Shown here one piece after another: positions 11,596-23,383 of a DNA stretch of 64,000 nt. Under the pieces are notes generated by a model that saw only the letters and a program-made list of their open reading frames with translations, had not been told where the DNA came from and searched no databases. Source of the DNA: Pegoplata infirma (taxonomy: Eukaryota > Arthropoda > Insecta > Diptera > Anthomyiidae); assembly GCA_963921195.1 (NCBI GenBank), contig OY992540.1:17987136-18051135 (forward strand), read 5' to 3'. Within the stretch, counting starts at the first letter, position 1. Each line of letters starts with the position of its first letter. The position numbers and the translations under genes were made by a program.

Positions 11596-13512
11596 TTTAT
11601 ACCCTCCAACCACAGTATGGGGGTATACTCACTTTGTCATTCCGTTTGTAACGCATCGAAATATCGATCGGGGACCCCATAAAGTGTATATGTTATTGAT
11701 CTATGATCGATTCTAAGACTTTTCTAGAATGTCCGTATGTCCGTCCGTCCGTCTGTATAAGACACGATGCAGTCAAAAATAAAAGAGATAGACTCGTTAA
11801 GTTTGGCAGGAATATGTCTTTTGGTCCTAGGCAGTTTAAGTTTGTAAATGGGCAAAATCGGACCAGGGGGAAAAAAGTTCCCCTCTGAAGAACTTAACTT
11901 ACCTCTGAAAAACGCCATATTTACTCAGGTTTTTTTTATATTTTTGTTAAGCAAATGAAACAATTTCATGCCAGAAAAAGTTCAAGGTCCTGCACTTGGA
12001 CTTGGGAAATAAAAAACATTTTTTTTTTGCCCGCCCCCCTTTTGTGGGCGTGGATTTTAAAAATGTTTTTAAATAATGTATTACTTAAGCTCAAAAAGCA
12101 TAATAAATCAATTATTAAACATTTATCGCATTGGTTTATGTGTCCTTCAATGGCCCCTTCTGACCCCCCCCCCCCCATAAAAAACGCCACTGCAATTTTT
12201 TATTTTTTTTATTATACCCTCCACTCTAGTGATAGAGGGTATATATAAGTTTGTCATTCCGTTTGTAACACATCGAAATATTGGTCTAGGACCCCATAAA
12301 GTATATATATTCATGATCCTTGATCAATTTTAAGTCGATCTAGCGATGTCCGTCCGTCCGTCCGTCTGTCTGTCTGTCTGTCCGTTGAAAACACGCTAAC
12401 TTTTGAAAGACTTTACGGAGGCTCCTGAAGTTTAACATATATGTTCTCCATTTACCGGGTCAGGTTGGTATTGCAATCCAGCGAAATCGGTCGAGTGGTT
12501 CAAAAGTTATGAGCAAAATAGTAAATTTCGGCAAGGGTATTTTTCGAATTTACAAGATTAAAACCACTATAACTTTCGAAAGACAATTCTGAGGGGGCTG
12601 AAGCTTAGCATATATATTTGTCGTTTCTCGAGGCTGTTTGGTTTTGAATTTCAGCAAAATCGGTTCAGTGGTTCAAAAGTTATAAGCAGTGCAGTGAATT
12701 TCAGATTTGTTTCACCTTAAACTGTTGAAAACTCGTTAAACAAGTTTTATAAGCATGGTGAAATACCAGTTTTGTAAAACTTGTTGTTTGTTTTCTTGTC
12801 ATGGGGTGCAGTTTAGTTGTTAGACAAGTTTTTTTTTTTTTTTCCTTTATTTATTCCACTTGGGAACATAGGGACAAATATTTACTTGTTATTTACTTGT
12901 TAGACAAGTAAATATTTACTTGTTAGACAAGTAAATATTTGTTATTGTTTTGTTATTGTGAGTATTACTGTATGTAACGGGAAAAAATCAAATAAAGTAT
13001 GTGTATGATATAATTTGTTTTTGGTTTTTAAAGAAGAAGATGGTAATATAAAAAGAAGAAAATATGTGAAATAGTTTTTTTTTTTGTATTACATTATAGG
13101 TATAAAACAACAAAAATATTTTACAAAGTAATTTGTTACTCAAAGAAATTGTACACTAAAAAAGTATTTACACTCAAAAAAAAATGTTACACTCAAAAAA
13201 AAATGTACACATTATTATTTTTTTTTTGTTTAATGAAACGGCAGACTCAAAAAAATGTTGACAGTCAAAAAAAATTTTACACTCAAAAAAATTTGATTGA
13301 TTAAAAGAAAGTTTGACTCAAAATAATATATATATTTCTAATAAAAAATTTGTAATGCAATTTTTCAAATTTTTTTTAGAAAATTACTAACAGATAACAT
13401 TGTGGAGGGTATTCATAGATTCGACCAAGTCGAATTTAATTTTTCTACTTGTTTTTTTTTAATCCGTTGGAGGGTATTATAGATTCGGCACAGCCGAATT
13501 TAACACTCTCAC
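11596..13512 (+). mobile_element. mini-me type 2, split by a type 1 copy
   Basis: Starts TATACCCTCCAACCACAGTA and has a GTCY run at 11737-11756. It is interrupted at 12212 and resumes at 13456 with GTTGGAGGGTATTATAGATT, ending in the stem ATTCGGCACAGCCGAAT and tail TTAACACTCTCACTTG. Confidence 0.75.
12212..13455 (+). mobile_element. mini-me type 1 nested in type 2
   Basis: Same ends as the 4333-5160 copy: TATACCCTCCACTCTAGTGA at the left, and TTGTGGAGGGTATTCATAGA..TTTTTCTACTTG at the right, with a GTCY run at 12348-12383. It is longer than its sister because of an extra segment near 12770-13060 holding the palindromic ATTTACTTGTTAGACAAGTA motif twice in tandem (about 12887-12945). Confidence 0.75.
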
Positions 13513-14489
13513 TTGTTTTTTTTTTTTAATTTTAATACTAAACACTAGGGCGTCCCATCAAATCTAAACTATCGGATTTCGTTTCTTAATACCTGCCTAA
13601 TGGCCACAGAAAAGCTGATGGTGGGAAAAATTAAGAACAAAATTTGCAAGAGCATCTTCAGTCGGCAACCAGCGATCAAAGTCCTTTTTTGAGCTTAAAG
13701 CGGCTCAGAAAGTTTATATTCTGAGTCGAAATGACTCCATAAAAATTTCGTGAAAATCAATAATTTCCTTATACTCCCGCATCGCTGTTGAAGTATGGAT
13801 TTTTTTTGGAAATTTTTACTATATCCGCGATGTGGGTGCCCAAATTTTTTTTTCATTTTTATGAGACTTCGGTGGATTCATATGGAGTTTTAGCAGAAGG
13901 TTTTCCACCATAGCACAGATTTTTGCTAATGAAGTTACGATTTCGCGATTTTTTATAATTAGAAGTGCCATAATTCGCGAAAAAAAATATTTATGCAATA
14001 TTTTTGCATGTGATCTTGTCTAGACAGTGAGGACCTATTTTTCCAAATAGATAACACCACCAAAAAGAGCTTGGTTGCCTAAAAATACGATGAAATACGT
14101 TGCGGGGGGTAAGGAAATTTTTGATTTTTACGAAAATTTTATGGAGTGATTTTGACACCCAATAGAAACTTTTTTCAGCTCAAACCAAAAATAAAAATCG
14201 ATACGGCGTACTCTACAATGCATAGTGCCCAAAATTAATTTGAGTAGAAAAGCACTTTTTAATGCAAAGCCACAATTTACAAATTTTTATTAATATTTTT
14301 TTTAACATGGTTTTTTAAGAAAAATTTTCCGGTACCGAAGGAAAAGGTTTTTGGATACCGGTATCCGATACTAAAACTAGGTTTCGGTATTGGTATTGGT
14401 ACCGATACTCAATTTAAAGGGTTTTGAAACGGATAACGGTATTGAAAAGGTATCGATTGCCAACATTGGTTTCAACATCAGGCTCATCT

Positions 14490-15185
14490 AGGCTGTAGTG
14501 GTGCGGAATTTAACACAGCAAACTCCTACAACTATTTAGACTCCGTTTCCGATTTAATTATGCGAATCCTTGGGGACTGTCCGAGTAGTGAAATAGTCGG
14601 TTCCGGGGACTTCAACGTGCACTGTTCGTCATGGCTGCGCTGCCACAATCACCTTGTGCAACTTGTTAATAAACCATTATACATTACGTGTGTTAAAGCG
14701 CAGTTTCGTAATACCCTCGACTTCTTTCTCACTTCGCATCCTGCCAAATACGAAATTAATCTATTTGCGCCTGTCGGAAACGCGAATTATAACCTCATTT
14801 CTGCATCCTTTTCATTTTTGGACCTTTGTAGTGCTTCAAAACCAGCAACCAAGCACTCTATTTTTGTCTATGAAAAGGCTCGTTGGGTTGAGCTTAACTA
14901 CTTCTTTTAGCACTTCAACTGGAAGCTCTGTTTTCTTGATGACAATGTTAACGCTGTTGCAGAAATGATAGTAAATGTGATAATGCTGGGATTAAAATTA
15001 TTCATTGCATCCAAGCAAATTTCGACTAAACCAAAACATAAGTGCTGTAATAATCAGATGTGCAGGAATGCAGTCAGATCCAGAGAGACAAAAATCCAGT
15101 TATCGACGCGTTACGTAAACAGGCGAGAAACGAGTATGCCAGACAACTCATGCGTGAAAAGCTTATTTACCCTCTAAAGAAAAAC
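14490..15185 (+). pseudogene. LINE A fragment: apurinic-type endonuclease domain
   Basis: Plus-strand frame from about 14490 reads AHLGCSGAEFN, then IVGSGDFNVH (the endonuclease/exonuclease/phosphatase-fold catalytic strand), FRNTLDFFLTSHPAKYEINL and a degraded NLISASFSF where SDHN/LIS is expected. It continues in other frames to CRNAVRSRETK, the linker that precedes the reverse transcriptase in the same family. There are several frame breaks, and no RT follows. It lies immediately right of element X. Confidence 0.75.
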
Positions 15186-15597
15186 TCTCTCAAAAAATCT
15201 GTAAAACGACTTTCAATTTGATTTATGCAAACTTTCAGCAGATTTTTCTGCTAAAATATATATTTTTGCTAAAAACTCTGTCATTCAATTTTAGAAAATA
15301 ACAGAAATTTTACTGCGTTCTTACTGATTTTGTTTGCTGAATTTCAAAATATTTTTTGTCGATTGTATAGTTGATCGCAGAATGCATTACAGAGAAATTT
15401 TGTAGGCACATAATAAATTTATAAGTCAAATTAGGGATAATCTTCCAGAGATTTCCCAGTTACTTTCAATAAAGATAATTTTAAGTCAAATATCCCCAAA
15501 CATTACTGCCTCTCCTGATATCAACACAATGCACATTATAAGTAGGGGTATCCCTACTAATAATTGTTTCACTGATTTTTTTTTAATGATCGATTCT

Positions 15598-16312
15598 AAC
15601 AACCCTTATGAACCGACAACCCTTATGAACCGATTTGCATGAAACGTAAAATGTATATAAAAGAGACAATTCTAAGGTTGGGGTGTCTCGGCTTATCGGC
15701 CATATCGGGGATTTAGGGGTTCAAAACATGGGTCAAAAAATGGTGAAAAAATCATTTTTTGGATTTTTCAGCCATTTCTATATGATGTGTTTTCATATGA
15801 AAAGAAAGGTTTTTTAATGCCTATCCAACGGTAAAACCTTGTAAAAGTTTTGGCTTCGTTAAATACTTTTGTCATGAAAATGTGTAAATTTTGGAGGGTA
15901 TTTATATGAGAACATAGACCTACGATATCCATATGAATACTAAATAATCTTTATGAAATTTAAGTCGACACGTATTTTTGCTCTAGTGGATATTCCTGTT
16001 AGTTAGGGAGTTATCGAAATTTTCTCGGAGGTCCACTTTGTTTCATAGGCGGACAACGAAATTTTGAAACACTGATTCGCCGATAAGCCGAAACACCCCA
16101 ACCTTAAAATCGTTTCTTTTATATATATTTTAAGTTTCATGCAAATCGGTTCATAAAGGCTCCAACACAATGTCGAATTACTCTATACTACAGAGTACCA
16201 TCTCTAAAAATAGAGACGACATCATACAAAAATGTGTAAGTGCGAAAGAGAAAGGAACAAAATCCAGTTTCTGCCACAGAGTACTCCGTCATTGTGAATG
16301 CAGCTTAAGGGT
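15598..16312. mobile_element. Inverted-repeat element S, split by a Harbinger-like MITE
   Basis: The left arm at 15598-15705 (AACCCTTATGAACCGA, then AAGGTTGGGGTGTCTCGGCT) pairs with the right arm at 16077-16156 (AGCCGAAACACCCCAACCTT, then AAATCGGTTCATAA). The right arm resumes with TAAGGGTT after the inserted MITE. A second partial copy is at 27455-27665. No coding frame. Confidence 0.7.
16157..16305. mobile_element. MITE T copy 1, PIF/Harbinger-like, TAA duplication
   Basis: 149-base element flanked by TAA (16154-16156 and 16306-16308). The ends AGGCTCCAACACAATG and CATTGTGAATGCAGCT are imperfect inverted repeats. A 3-base TAA duplication is typical of PIF/Harbinger. A 145-base copy in inverse orientation is at 38997-39141. 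Confidence 0.7.
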
Positions 16313-16319
16313 TTAAATA

Positions 16320-16745
16320 CTTCCCCTTGTAAGACATTCTAGCGAAGTCAGTCCGACTGTCTGTTCAAGATAAAAGAGCTAGACTCCTGAAGTTTGGCAA
16401 TAATATAACTTATGGTCTTAGGCTAGTACAGTTCGTAAATAGGCCAAATCGAACATAGGAGAAAAAGTTCCATATTGAAGAACTAAACCAACCTCTAAAA
16501 AAACGTATTTTTACAAGTTTTTGTATTTTTATTTAACAAATTAAAAAAATTTATGTCAGAAAGTCCTTCACTTAGACTCAGGGCATTAAAAAAATTCTTT
16601 TTTTTGCCCGCCCCTTTTGTGGGCGTGGATATAAAAACATTATACGAACAACAAAAAACTCAAATTTGTTTTACGTACAAAATGTCTAGTCACTCACGTT
16701 GCACGGAATCTGGGCATAAGTCGAATTACATCTGAAAATATATTA
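16320..16745 (+). mobile_element. mini-me type 2 fragment
   Basis: Contains the AAAAGAGCTAGACTCCTGAA phrase and the GCCCGCCCCTTTTGTGGGCG block shared with the copies at 11.6, 24.3, 25.9 and 53.1 kb, but neither end. Confidence 0.6.
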
Positions 16746-17490
16746 AATTTTTTTTTTTTGTGTTAAACTGTTGATAGGATTGCTGATAATACCCTCTATG
16801 TTGATAAGAAATTTAAAAATATAAATACCTACATACATTTGTACACATATTGGAAAAATCCAATTTTTTCCAAAATTATCGTTAAAATTTTTACATTGTA
16901 TTTAATTGCATACTTTTAATTCAACTTTAGCTATTATCGTTATTGAACTTGATTAAACTACAAATCAAATTTTAATCTACGTAGATTATTCATACAATAC
17001 ATTTTTTAAGTTTGTAAACTATTATCTATCAACTTCAACATATTACAAAGTTTTAATTCAAACAAGTGAGAGTGTTGAACTCAGGTGTTCCGAACTTTTA
17101 ATACCCTCCATTTAGTTAAAAAATTTTGAGTAAAAAAATTTTTATTAAAAAAAATTTGAGTGAAAAAAAATAAAGTGAAAAAATCTTACTGAAAACAATT
17201 ATGAGTAAAAAAAATCATTTTATCTCGTTCCCAGTTTAATTCCATTTCGTTTCCGGTTTCATTTAATTTTATTCCATGTAGATTTCATTCATTTCTTGAA
17301 TACAACTTGTATAAAACCCTCTTCAGGAGATAAAGGCGTTTTCATTTTTTGTGGACCAAGCCCGCAAACCCGAAATTTTTTTTATATTGGAAAAGTGTAT
17401 GTTAAAGTTATTCATATTGGGTTTTATTCGAATTCCCAATAAAATTACCTAACTACTGAAGTCAAATATGTATAATAAACACTCCAATTA
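16746..17490. other. AT-rich noncoding stretch
   Basis: No gene seen. The 17040-17130 portion carries a mini-me-like tail on the minus strand (AACAAGTGAGAGTGTTGAAC). Confidence 0.45.
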
Positions 17491-17495
17491 AATCC

Positions 17496-17774
17496 AAAAT
17501 CCGTTGAGTATATTCAGAAATATTTGCAAATGAACTCAAATTTGAAATTTGAACCAAATTTGCACATTTTGTTTAATACATTTTTTCATACCAATTTTTA
17601 AAACATATTTCCTAATATTTTTGCCTCCTAAACACGAATCTGATATCTGAAAAATTTTATCAAATTGACTTCTCGAGACATATTCATTTTCAATTTTTGT
17701 GGACCAAGCCCTCAAAACCGGAAATTTTTGTTTCTTTTGCAAATATTTCTGGATATACTCATTGGATTTTCGAT
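17496..17774. mobile_element. Hairpin MITE with 35-base terminal inverted repeats
   Basis: Left end AAATCC..GAGTATATTCAGAAATATTTGCAAA pairs with right end TTTGCAAATATTTCTGGATATACTC..GGATTT. A short phrase (TGTGGACCAAGCCC) at about 17699 is also found just outside the element at about 17358. Confidence 0.6.
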
Positions 17775-18260
17775 TTTAAGTTAAAATCTTAAACTTAAAC
17801 TATATTATTATTATATAAATATATTAAAACTATAGTTTTAACATTAAAACTTTATTTTAATCATTTTATTGAAATGCTTTACTCCAAAACAAATAACAAA
17901 TATTGTGTCCAGGATTTAGAGATTTTTAAAAAAGTTTTCGGGACTTCAAATTTTTAATGAATTTTTTGCTCCAAAAAGCAAAAAAAAAAAATTGTTTCGG
18001 AACCTAGAAAATTTTAAAACATTTTTCGGTACTTGGAAATTTTTCAAATTTAATTTTTTTTTTCTAAAAGCATTTTTAATAAAATTTTTTTCTCTAAAAC
18101 TCAAAAAACTTTTAAAATTTTTTTTTTAAAAATTTGTTCAAAAAATTTTTTTAAAATCAATACATATTCGTAAAATTCTTTACTCCAAAACAAAGACACT
18201 ATAAAAGACGTATCATACGGAAATTTAACTAATTATAATGCATTAGTTAATGAGCTGTCT
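17775..18260. other. Low-complexity A/T-rich stretch
   Basis: Repeated CTCCAAAA and TTTTAAAATTTTT phrases; no coding or structured feature recognised. Confidence 0.5.
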
Positions 18261-18815
18261 TCATTCAGACTATCCTCGAAACCTCGTTGAAAATACGTTT
18301 TTCATTTTGTTCACACCCGAAATTTTTGACACTTATCATGTTTTCATCGAAGTAAATTTGCGATCAAACCGGCAATAAACGCACACAATTAATTAAATTA
18401 CGGTTTATTTACAACATTTTATATATTTTTTTGGTATTTAAGCTATTTTTTATGAAAATATTTAAATATTTTTAAACATGGTACATTGATTTTTAAATTT
18501 TTTATTTTTGACACTTTCTTTAATTTATTTTCTTCTATTATAACAGTTGTAAAAAATCGTAGAACTATGAAATTTAAAAGGTTTCGATCGTTCTTTCGTT
18601 GAAACCTCGGAGCTTATCACTTAAAACGAAAACGATTGACGATGCATAAACGACATCAAAATACGTATCGTTCTGAATTGAAATTTGAAAGTTTTTCTTT
18701 ATTATATTATTAAAGAGTGTTGTTTAAACCCAGAAACATTAAAAAAATTGGAAATATTTTGTTTAGTTTAGGAACAACAAGGCTCCAAAACTCAACGATA
18801 ATCAACTATTGTTTT

Positions 18816-21433
18816 CATAAGAGAAAATCTAGGTTTTCACTTCCTCTCTGATTCGCAACACGCCTATCAACAGGGAAAATCTATAGAAACTGCGCTTCAC
18901 TCTGTAGTTAACACTATAAAAAATCTTTGCATGATAAAGAATTTACACTGACCGCTTTTCTGGACATTGAAGGTGCCTTCAACAATGTCAGTATGGAGAC
19001 AATAATTAACGCAATGGAGACGGCATTGATCAACCCATGTATCACAAAATGGATAGGTCGATTGCTATAGTGTCGTGAGGTGACAGCAGAATGGGGACCA
19101 GCAAAGGTTACAAGATACGCGTCAAAAGGAACGCCACAGGGTGGTGTTTTGTCACCACTAATCTGGCTTTTAGTAGTGGATCCCATTTTAAAGAAGTTGA
19201 ACTCGCAAGGGACATGAGTGGTAGCTTATGCAGACGACGTTGTTATTATGTCGTGTGGAAAGTTTTTGGGCACAGTATCCGAACTTTTGGAAGTGTCACT
19301 GAGGCAAATGTGGAAATGGGCTAATGATAATGTCCTTAACGTTAACCCGGAAAAAACGGAAATCGTACTTTTCACAAACAGGTACAAAGTAGAGACGTTT
19401 AAGGTCGAGATAAACGGAATTAGAATTCCACTATCAAACCAAGCGAAATTTTTAGGAATCATTTTAGACAGTAAACTCTCATGGAAACAAAACACCGAAG
19501 AAAGGGTCAAGAAAGCGTATAACGCACTGGAGCGTAATGTGACGCACATAAAATTTCAGAGAATTCAACGTCTCATGGGTTAATGCATCACAGGCGCTCT
19601 GAGAACAACATTAGCTGAATCTATTGACACGCTACTGCACCTGATATCAATTGACATCTTTGCAAAGGGGGAGGCCTATAAGTCCTGCTTTCGTCTCAAA
19701 GAGTCAAATTTATTAAGGCAATTTATTAAGACAATTTAAATGATATTGCCACCGATTATAGAGTGCCCAAACTTATTTTCGACCGAAAATACGACGTAGA
19801 ATTTCCGACTCGAGAATTTTGGTCAAACTGGCAAAACCCCCCAATGAATGCTATTAACATATTCACAGACGGCTCCAAACAATCCACTGGAGTCGGTGCA
19901 GGTTTTTCAACAAGTTTGCGAGATTTAGAGAAGACTTTTATCCTTCCATTGGACTCTAGCATTTTCCACACCGAAATAGTTGCCATAAGCAGGGCAGCTT
20001 TACAGTTCGGTGATGAGACTAACAGAGGATTTAACATTTACGTTGACAGCCAAGCTCAGTGTTGCCAGTGGATTTTTTTTAAAGTACCTACGCTTATAAA
20101 AAAAATCCCTTTTTGCCCTACATTCGAAAAAAATTTCCCCTACAAATTATCCCTACATTAAAATTGGACAAATTTCATTAAAAAAGATTTTTTTAAGTTC
20201 CAATAATTTCTGATTTTTTTTATTTCTATAATATTTACAGATCATTGCCCAGCCAAATATTTGTTTGCAAAGAACCGGTGGGAAACAACTTATTCTAAAG
20301 TTTTTTCCTGCTAAAGTTTTTTCCTGCTTGTTTTTTATTATTTTTCTCGCAAATCTACTTTATTTTAAATCATAAGCGTCAACATTTATAAGAAAATATT
20401 TGAGTTTTTTGGTATTACTCGAGATCATGAGATTTGCTCTTTATGTACCATAAAGAGCAAATCTTTTTCTACTTACATAAGTATTAGAGAGCACATAGAA
20501 TTTTAAAAAAGCACATTCCAAGAATTCGTTCTGAAGCCCTCTAAGAAAAGTACGGATTTTAGCTAAAATTCAAGGTTTTGGACAACTTTTAGCTATATTC
20601 TGGAAAGTACCTACATTTGATGAAATTTTAAAAATCTGTCCGATTTTCCCTACGCTATCATTTTGGGGGAAAAAAAATACCTACATGTATGGATTTTTCC
20701 CTACTTCTGGCAACACTGGCCAAGCTGCTCTAAAAGCTCTTAAAAGCTTTTACATCAAGTCGAAAGTAGTTTTCGAATGCTTCGAGAACTTACAAAGTTT
20801 AGGGAGTATGAACAGGGTGAAACTAATATGGGTACCAGGTCACATAGGTATTCAAGGGAACGAGAGAGCGGAAGAGCTTGCGAAACAAGGTGCTGATGGT
20901 ATTGGTATTTCTGTACATATTTATCCACTAATCCAGCACTTCAGATCGCTACGCGACATTCAAAACACTGCAATGGCTAATACAAAGTGGAGAGAGCTAA
21001 CAACAAGTGCGATCAGTTGAAGATTGTGGGCATGCTACAATCTAAGAAAAACTGAATACTTACTCTCACTCACCAGATGGAACTGCCGTGTACTTACTGG
21101 AGTGATCACCGGGCACTGCCTAATAGGTTATCATAGAAAGAAAATGGGACTTATTTCTGATGCCAGCTGTAGAAGGTGAGATGAACCTAACACTGAAGAA
21201 ACGGTCGAACATATTCTTTGCCAATGTCCTGCTTTGACCAGAACCCGACTGCACATATTAGGCAGACATGACTTCGAGTGCTTGGAAACGGTTTCGAATG
21301 TCGACCTTAAGCAAATAGTACAATTCGCGATGAGGACAAACGCGTTTTATCAGCGTCGCTGAGGAATTATTGTGGTTTCGCTATGGACCATCCGGTCTAT
21401 GTGAGGAGTCTTTGACTCCGCCACCCCTAACCT
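18816..21433 (+). pseudogene. LINE B copy 2: 5'-truncated RT/RNase H remnant
   Basis: Plus-strand reverse transcriptase from just before motif A (QHAYQQGKSIETALHSV, LDIEGAFNNV), through AYADDVVIMSCGKFL, to RNase H (NIFTDGSKQS, VDSQA, WVPGHIGIQGNERAEELAK) and the C-terminal cysteine/histidine region. It is 5'-truncated and frameshifted, lacks about 40 codons near 19525 relative to the copy at 28.5 kb, and is interrupted by a hAT at 20057-20718. Flanking AACTATTGTTTT (18804-18815) and AACTATAGTTTT (21434-21445) look like its 12-base target duplication. The 3' tail ends in CCTAA repeats. Confidence 0.85.
20057..20718. mobile_element. Non-autonomous hAT element inside LINE B
   Basis: Ends CAGTGTTGCCAG and CTGGCAACACTG with an exact 8-base duplication GCCAAGCT (20049-20056 and 20719-20726). 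It interrupts the RNase H motif VDSQAALKAL. CAGTGTTGCCA-type ends plus 8 bases are classic hAT. No transposase frame. Confidence 0.9.
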
Positions 21434-21519
21434 AACTATAGTTTTACGTGATCACCGTCCTCATAACAAATTTAATTTGTAGGGGAAAATACGTATTTTC
21501 AAATGTGAATGCACTATTA

Positions 21520-22616
21520 GATAGTCTTCTGCTCCAAAACGCAAAAATATTGACAAATTAAAAAATTTGAAGTTTTATTTCCCGTTTCCCTGGAAATTAG
21601 AAAGTCCAGGAATTCCCAAACACTATCAGCTTTACCACAAGAAAATAAAATAAATTTAAAATGAGCTTTTAATTTTATTTCCATACAAATTGTTTTTGTT
21701 TTTAAAATCGACTTTCAAAAAATGTATCGAAAATTTGAAATTTAAAATAAAACTTTTGTTAAAATAGACTTTTCGTTTTCTTGTGGTAAGGGCCTATCTG
21801 TTATGCTTTCAAAAGGATCTTATTCCTTTCTTTGTCTATTGGCGGTTTCTTCTAATATAAGTATAATTTTAAACAAAATTACCGTTAGTTTTTTTTTTAT
21901 TGTTAAAAATCGCTTAAACTAAAATTTTACAATCTGGCTACACATAATTACAATTCTCTCTCTCATTTAATTTTGCCTGTCATAAAATGTTGCACACCTA
22001 GGGAATTTTGTACAAAATTTCGTACCAAATATGTTTTGTTAAAGAAGTGACTATTTGAAAAAAAAACACAAACATTAAAACGATACGACTTCCGTTTAAT
22101 TGTTATCGAAAAGCCTAGAAATGGGCAACAATAAATTTGAAAAAAAAATTTAAATAATATTAATAACATTAACAGTATATTAACATGAAATTATATCAAG
22201 TGTATTGTAATGGTAGACAAATCTACCCACATCCACAATCTGATGTGATACACAAACAATGCAAAATAATCAACCAACACTGCTCCTGACTGACTGCCTT
22301 GCCTGCCTGCCGCCTCTCGCACAATATTTATGCAAACTTTAGCTAAAAATTCTTTTAGTATTTTCTCAGCATTTGACAATTTCACATTAAAAATTGTGAG
22401 GAGCGCGCCGAGTATTGTTAATAATAATTTATATACAAAACTGATATTTTTATTTTGTTTGAAATTAAATTTATATAGATAAATATTAATATTTTGATTT
22501 AAAACAAAAAAATAAAAAAAAAATATACACTCTAAACAAACAATAAAGACACAAAGCAAACAAAAGCCATTATTATACACTCAAAAAAACAAATAAAAAA
22601 AAAAACCAGAAAGAAG
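21520..22616. other. Noncoding stretch upstream of the plus-strand gene
   Basis: No recognised element. It includes a GACTGACTGCCTTGCCTGCC tract near 22287 and A-rich runs. It may be regulatory DNA for the exon at 23044, but no specific site could be named. Confidence 0.4.
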
Positions 22617-22884
22617 TCAGTAAACGCACAACAAAGCATTTCGCATTTCTTTTTTACACCTTGGACAGAGACGACACATCATCAATTACATCGACCAAAG
22701 CAACCAACCGACCAACCTACATATATATATTATACTACGTCGTGACTTTGTCGACTTTTTGCAACATTTTATTTTTTATTAAATTGTTTGCAATTACACA
22801 AAAAATATTTATTAAAAAAAAAATCTAATCGGAAATTTTTGTAAAAAAAAGTGAATACGTCAGTGTGTCTGTCACTCACTCATC

Positions 22885-22890
22885 AGTTGA
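22885..22890 (+). promoter_or_regulatory. Possible initiator (TCAGTT) upstream of first exon 1a
   Basis: TCAGTT around 22883-22888 matches the fly initiator consensus and lies about 160 bases before the ATG at 23044, in a TATA-less stretch. An AGATAC downstream is not at the usual +28 spacing. Weak evidence only. Confidence 0.2.
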
Positions 22891-23043
22891 TTACTTTTCT
22901 TTTAAAAAGATACACACAGTATTAAAGTACCCAGTTTTTAAGTGCGTTTTTTTTAACATTGAATTAAAGAAGAAATAAAAAAAAAAATCCATAACAACTT
23001 AATAAAGTGAATTAAAGTGTTATTGCGTGTGTGTGTGTGTGAA

Positions 23044-23158
23044 ATGCAAAGTTATGCAGATGCACGCTTTCGAAGCTATGGCTTTGATACAGACATGGAA
23101 ATGGATACAGATTTAGACGCTCAAAATATTGCTGCCGTAGTTGTTAAATCAAAATCAA
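23044..23158 (+). CDS. Alternative first coding exon 1a of an unidentified gene
   Basis: ATG at 23044 opens 38 codons (MQSYADARFRSYGFDTDMEM.., acidic, then VVVKSKS) and ends at a strong donor CAA/GTAAGT. The exon ends with one base of the next codon, the same phase as exon 1b at 51797-51917. Either could splice to the exon at 55363, which needs one preceding base; joined this way the sequence reads KSKS-R-SESPSLTG. The ATG is preceded by a (GT)n run at 23027-23040 and an A-rich leader. I do not recognise the protein. The link to the distant exons, across an intron of about 32 kb, is inferred from phase, donor quality and the absence of other host exons between them. Confidence 0.5.
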
Positions 23159-23383
23159 GTAAGTTTTATTCTAAAATATTCCATGCGAAACTACAGTGAC
23201 ATTTTAAGTAGCCGGACAGCAATTGGTTGCCAAAAAACCCATTATCATGTTTATGGGTGGGGTTTTTTTATGTTGAAATCCACACAAATATTGGTTTGGT
23301 AAAACCAAGTTATCTTAAAATAACTACAATAATTGTAGTTAAATGACTACAAACTGTTTGTGTTTAATTTTTTTTTTTTAATA

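Larger units (their letters stand above)
11470..14464. mobile_element. Element X copy 1: CGGTAT-rich inverted-repeat element hosting mini-me copies
   Basis: Ends are TTGGCAATCG and CGATTGCCAA. The first and last 130 bases are runs of a degenerate GGTATC/GGTATT hexamer in opposite orientation. Internally, 13716-13790 and 14090-14200 form another inverted repeat around TGACTCCATAAAAATTTCGT. The mini-me pair lies inside, just after the left hexamer run. No protein is encoded. A second copy lies at 52262-54260. Confidence 0.7.
18609..21459. mobile_element. MITE V copy 2, interrupted by LINE B
   Basis: Matches the intact V at 39371-39581. The left end reads GCTTATCACTTAAAACG and the right end GTTTTACGTGATCAC, with the shared interior GACGATGCATAAACGACATC. 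LINE B sits within its right portion. Confidence 0.7.
18261..21519. mobile_element. MITE W copy 1, expanded by nested insertions
   Basis: The left part (TCAGACTATCCTCGAAACCT at 18266) and right part (GGGGAAAATACGTATTTTCA, then GAATGCACTATTA at 21519) match the uninterrupted copies at 37871-38324 and 38331-38789. The right terminal repeat has lost about 45 bases between two AATG microhomologies. Element V is inserted within it. Confidence 0.7.

Noticed and set aside
22191..22580. 129-codon minus-strand frame with a hydrophobic N-terminus
   Set aside because: Composition follows local A/T runs, there is no domain or clear start context, and it overlaps the likely upstream region of exon 1a.
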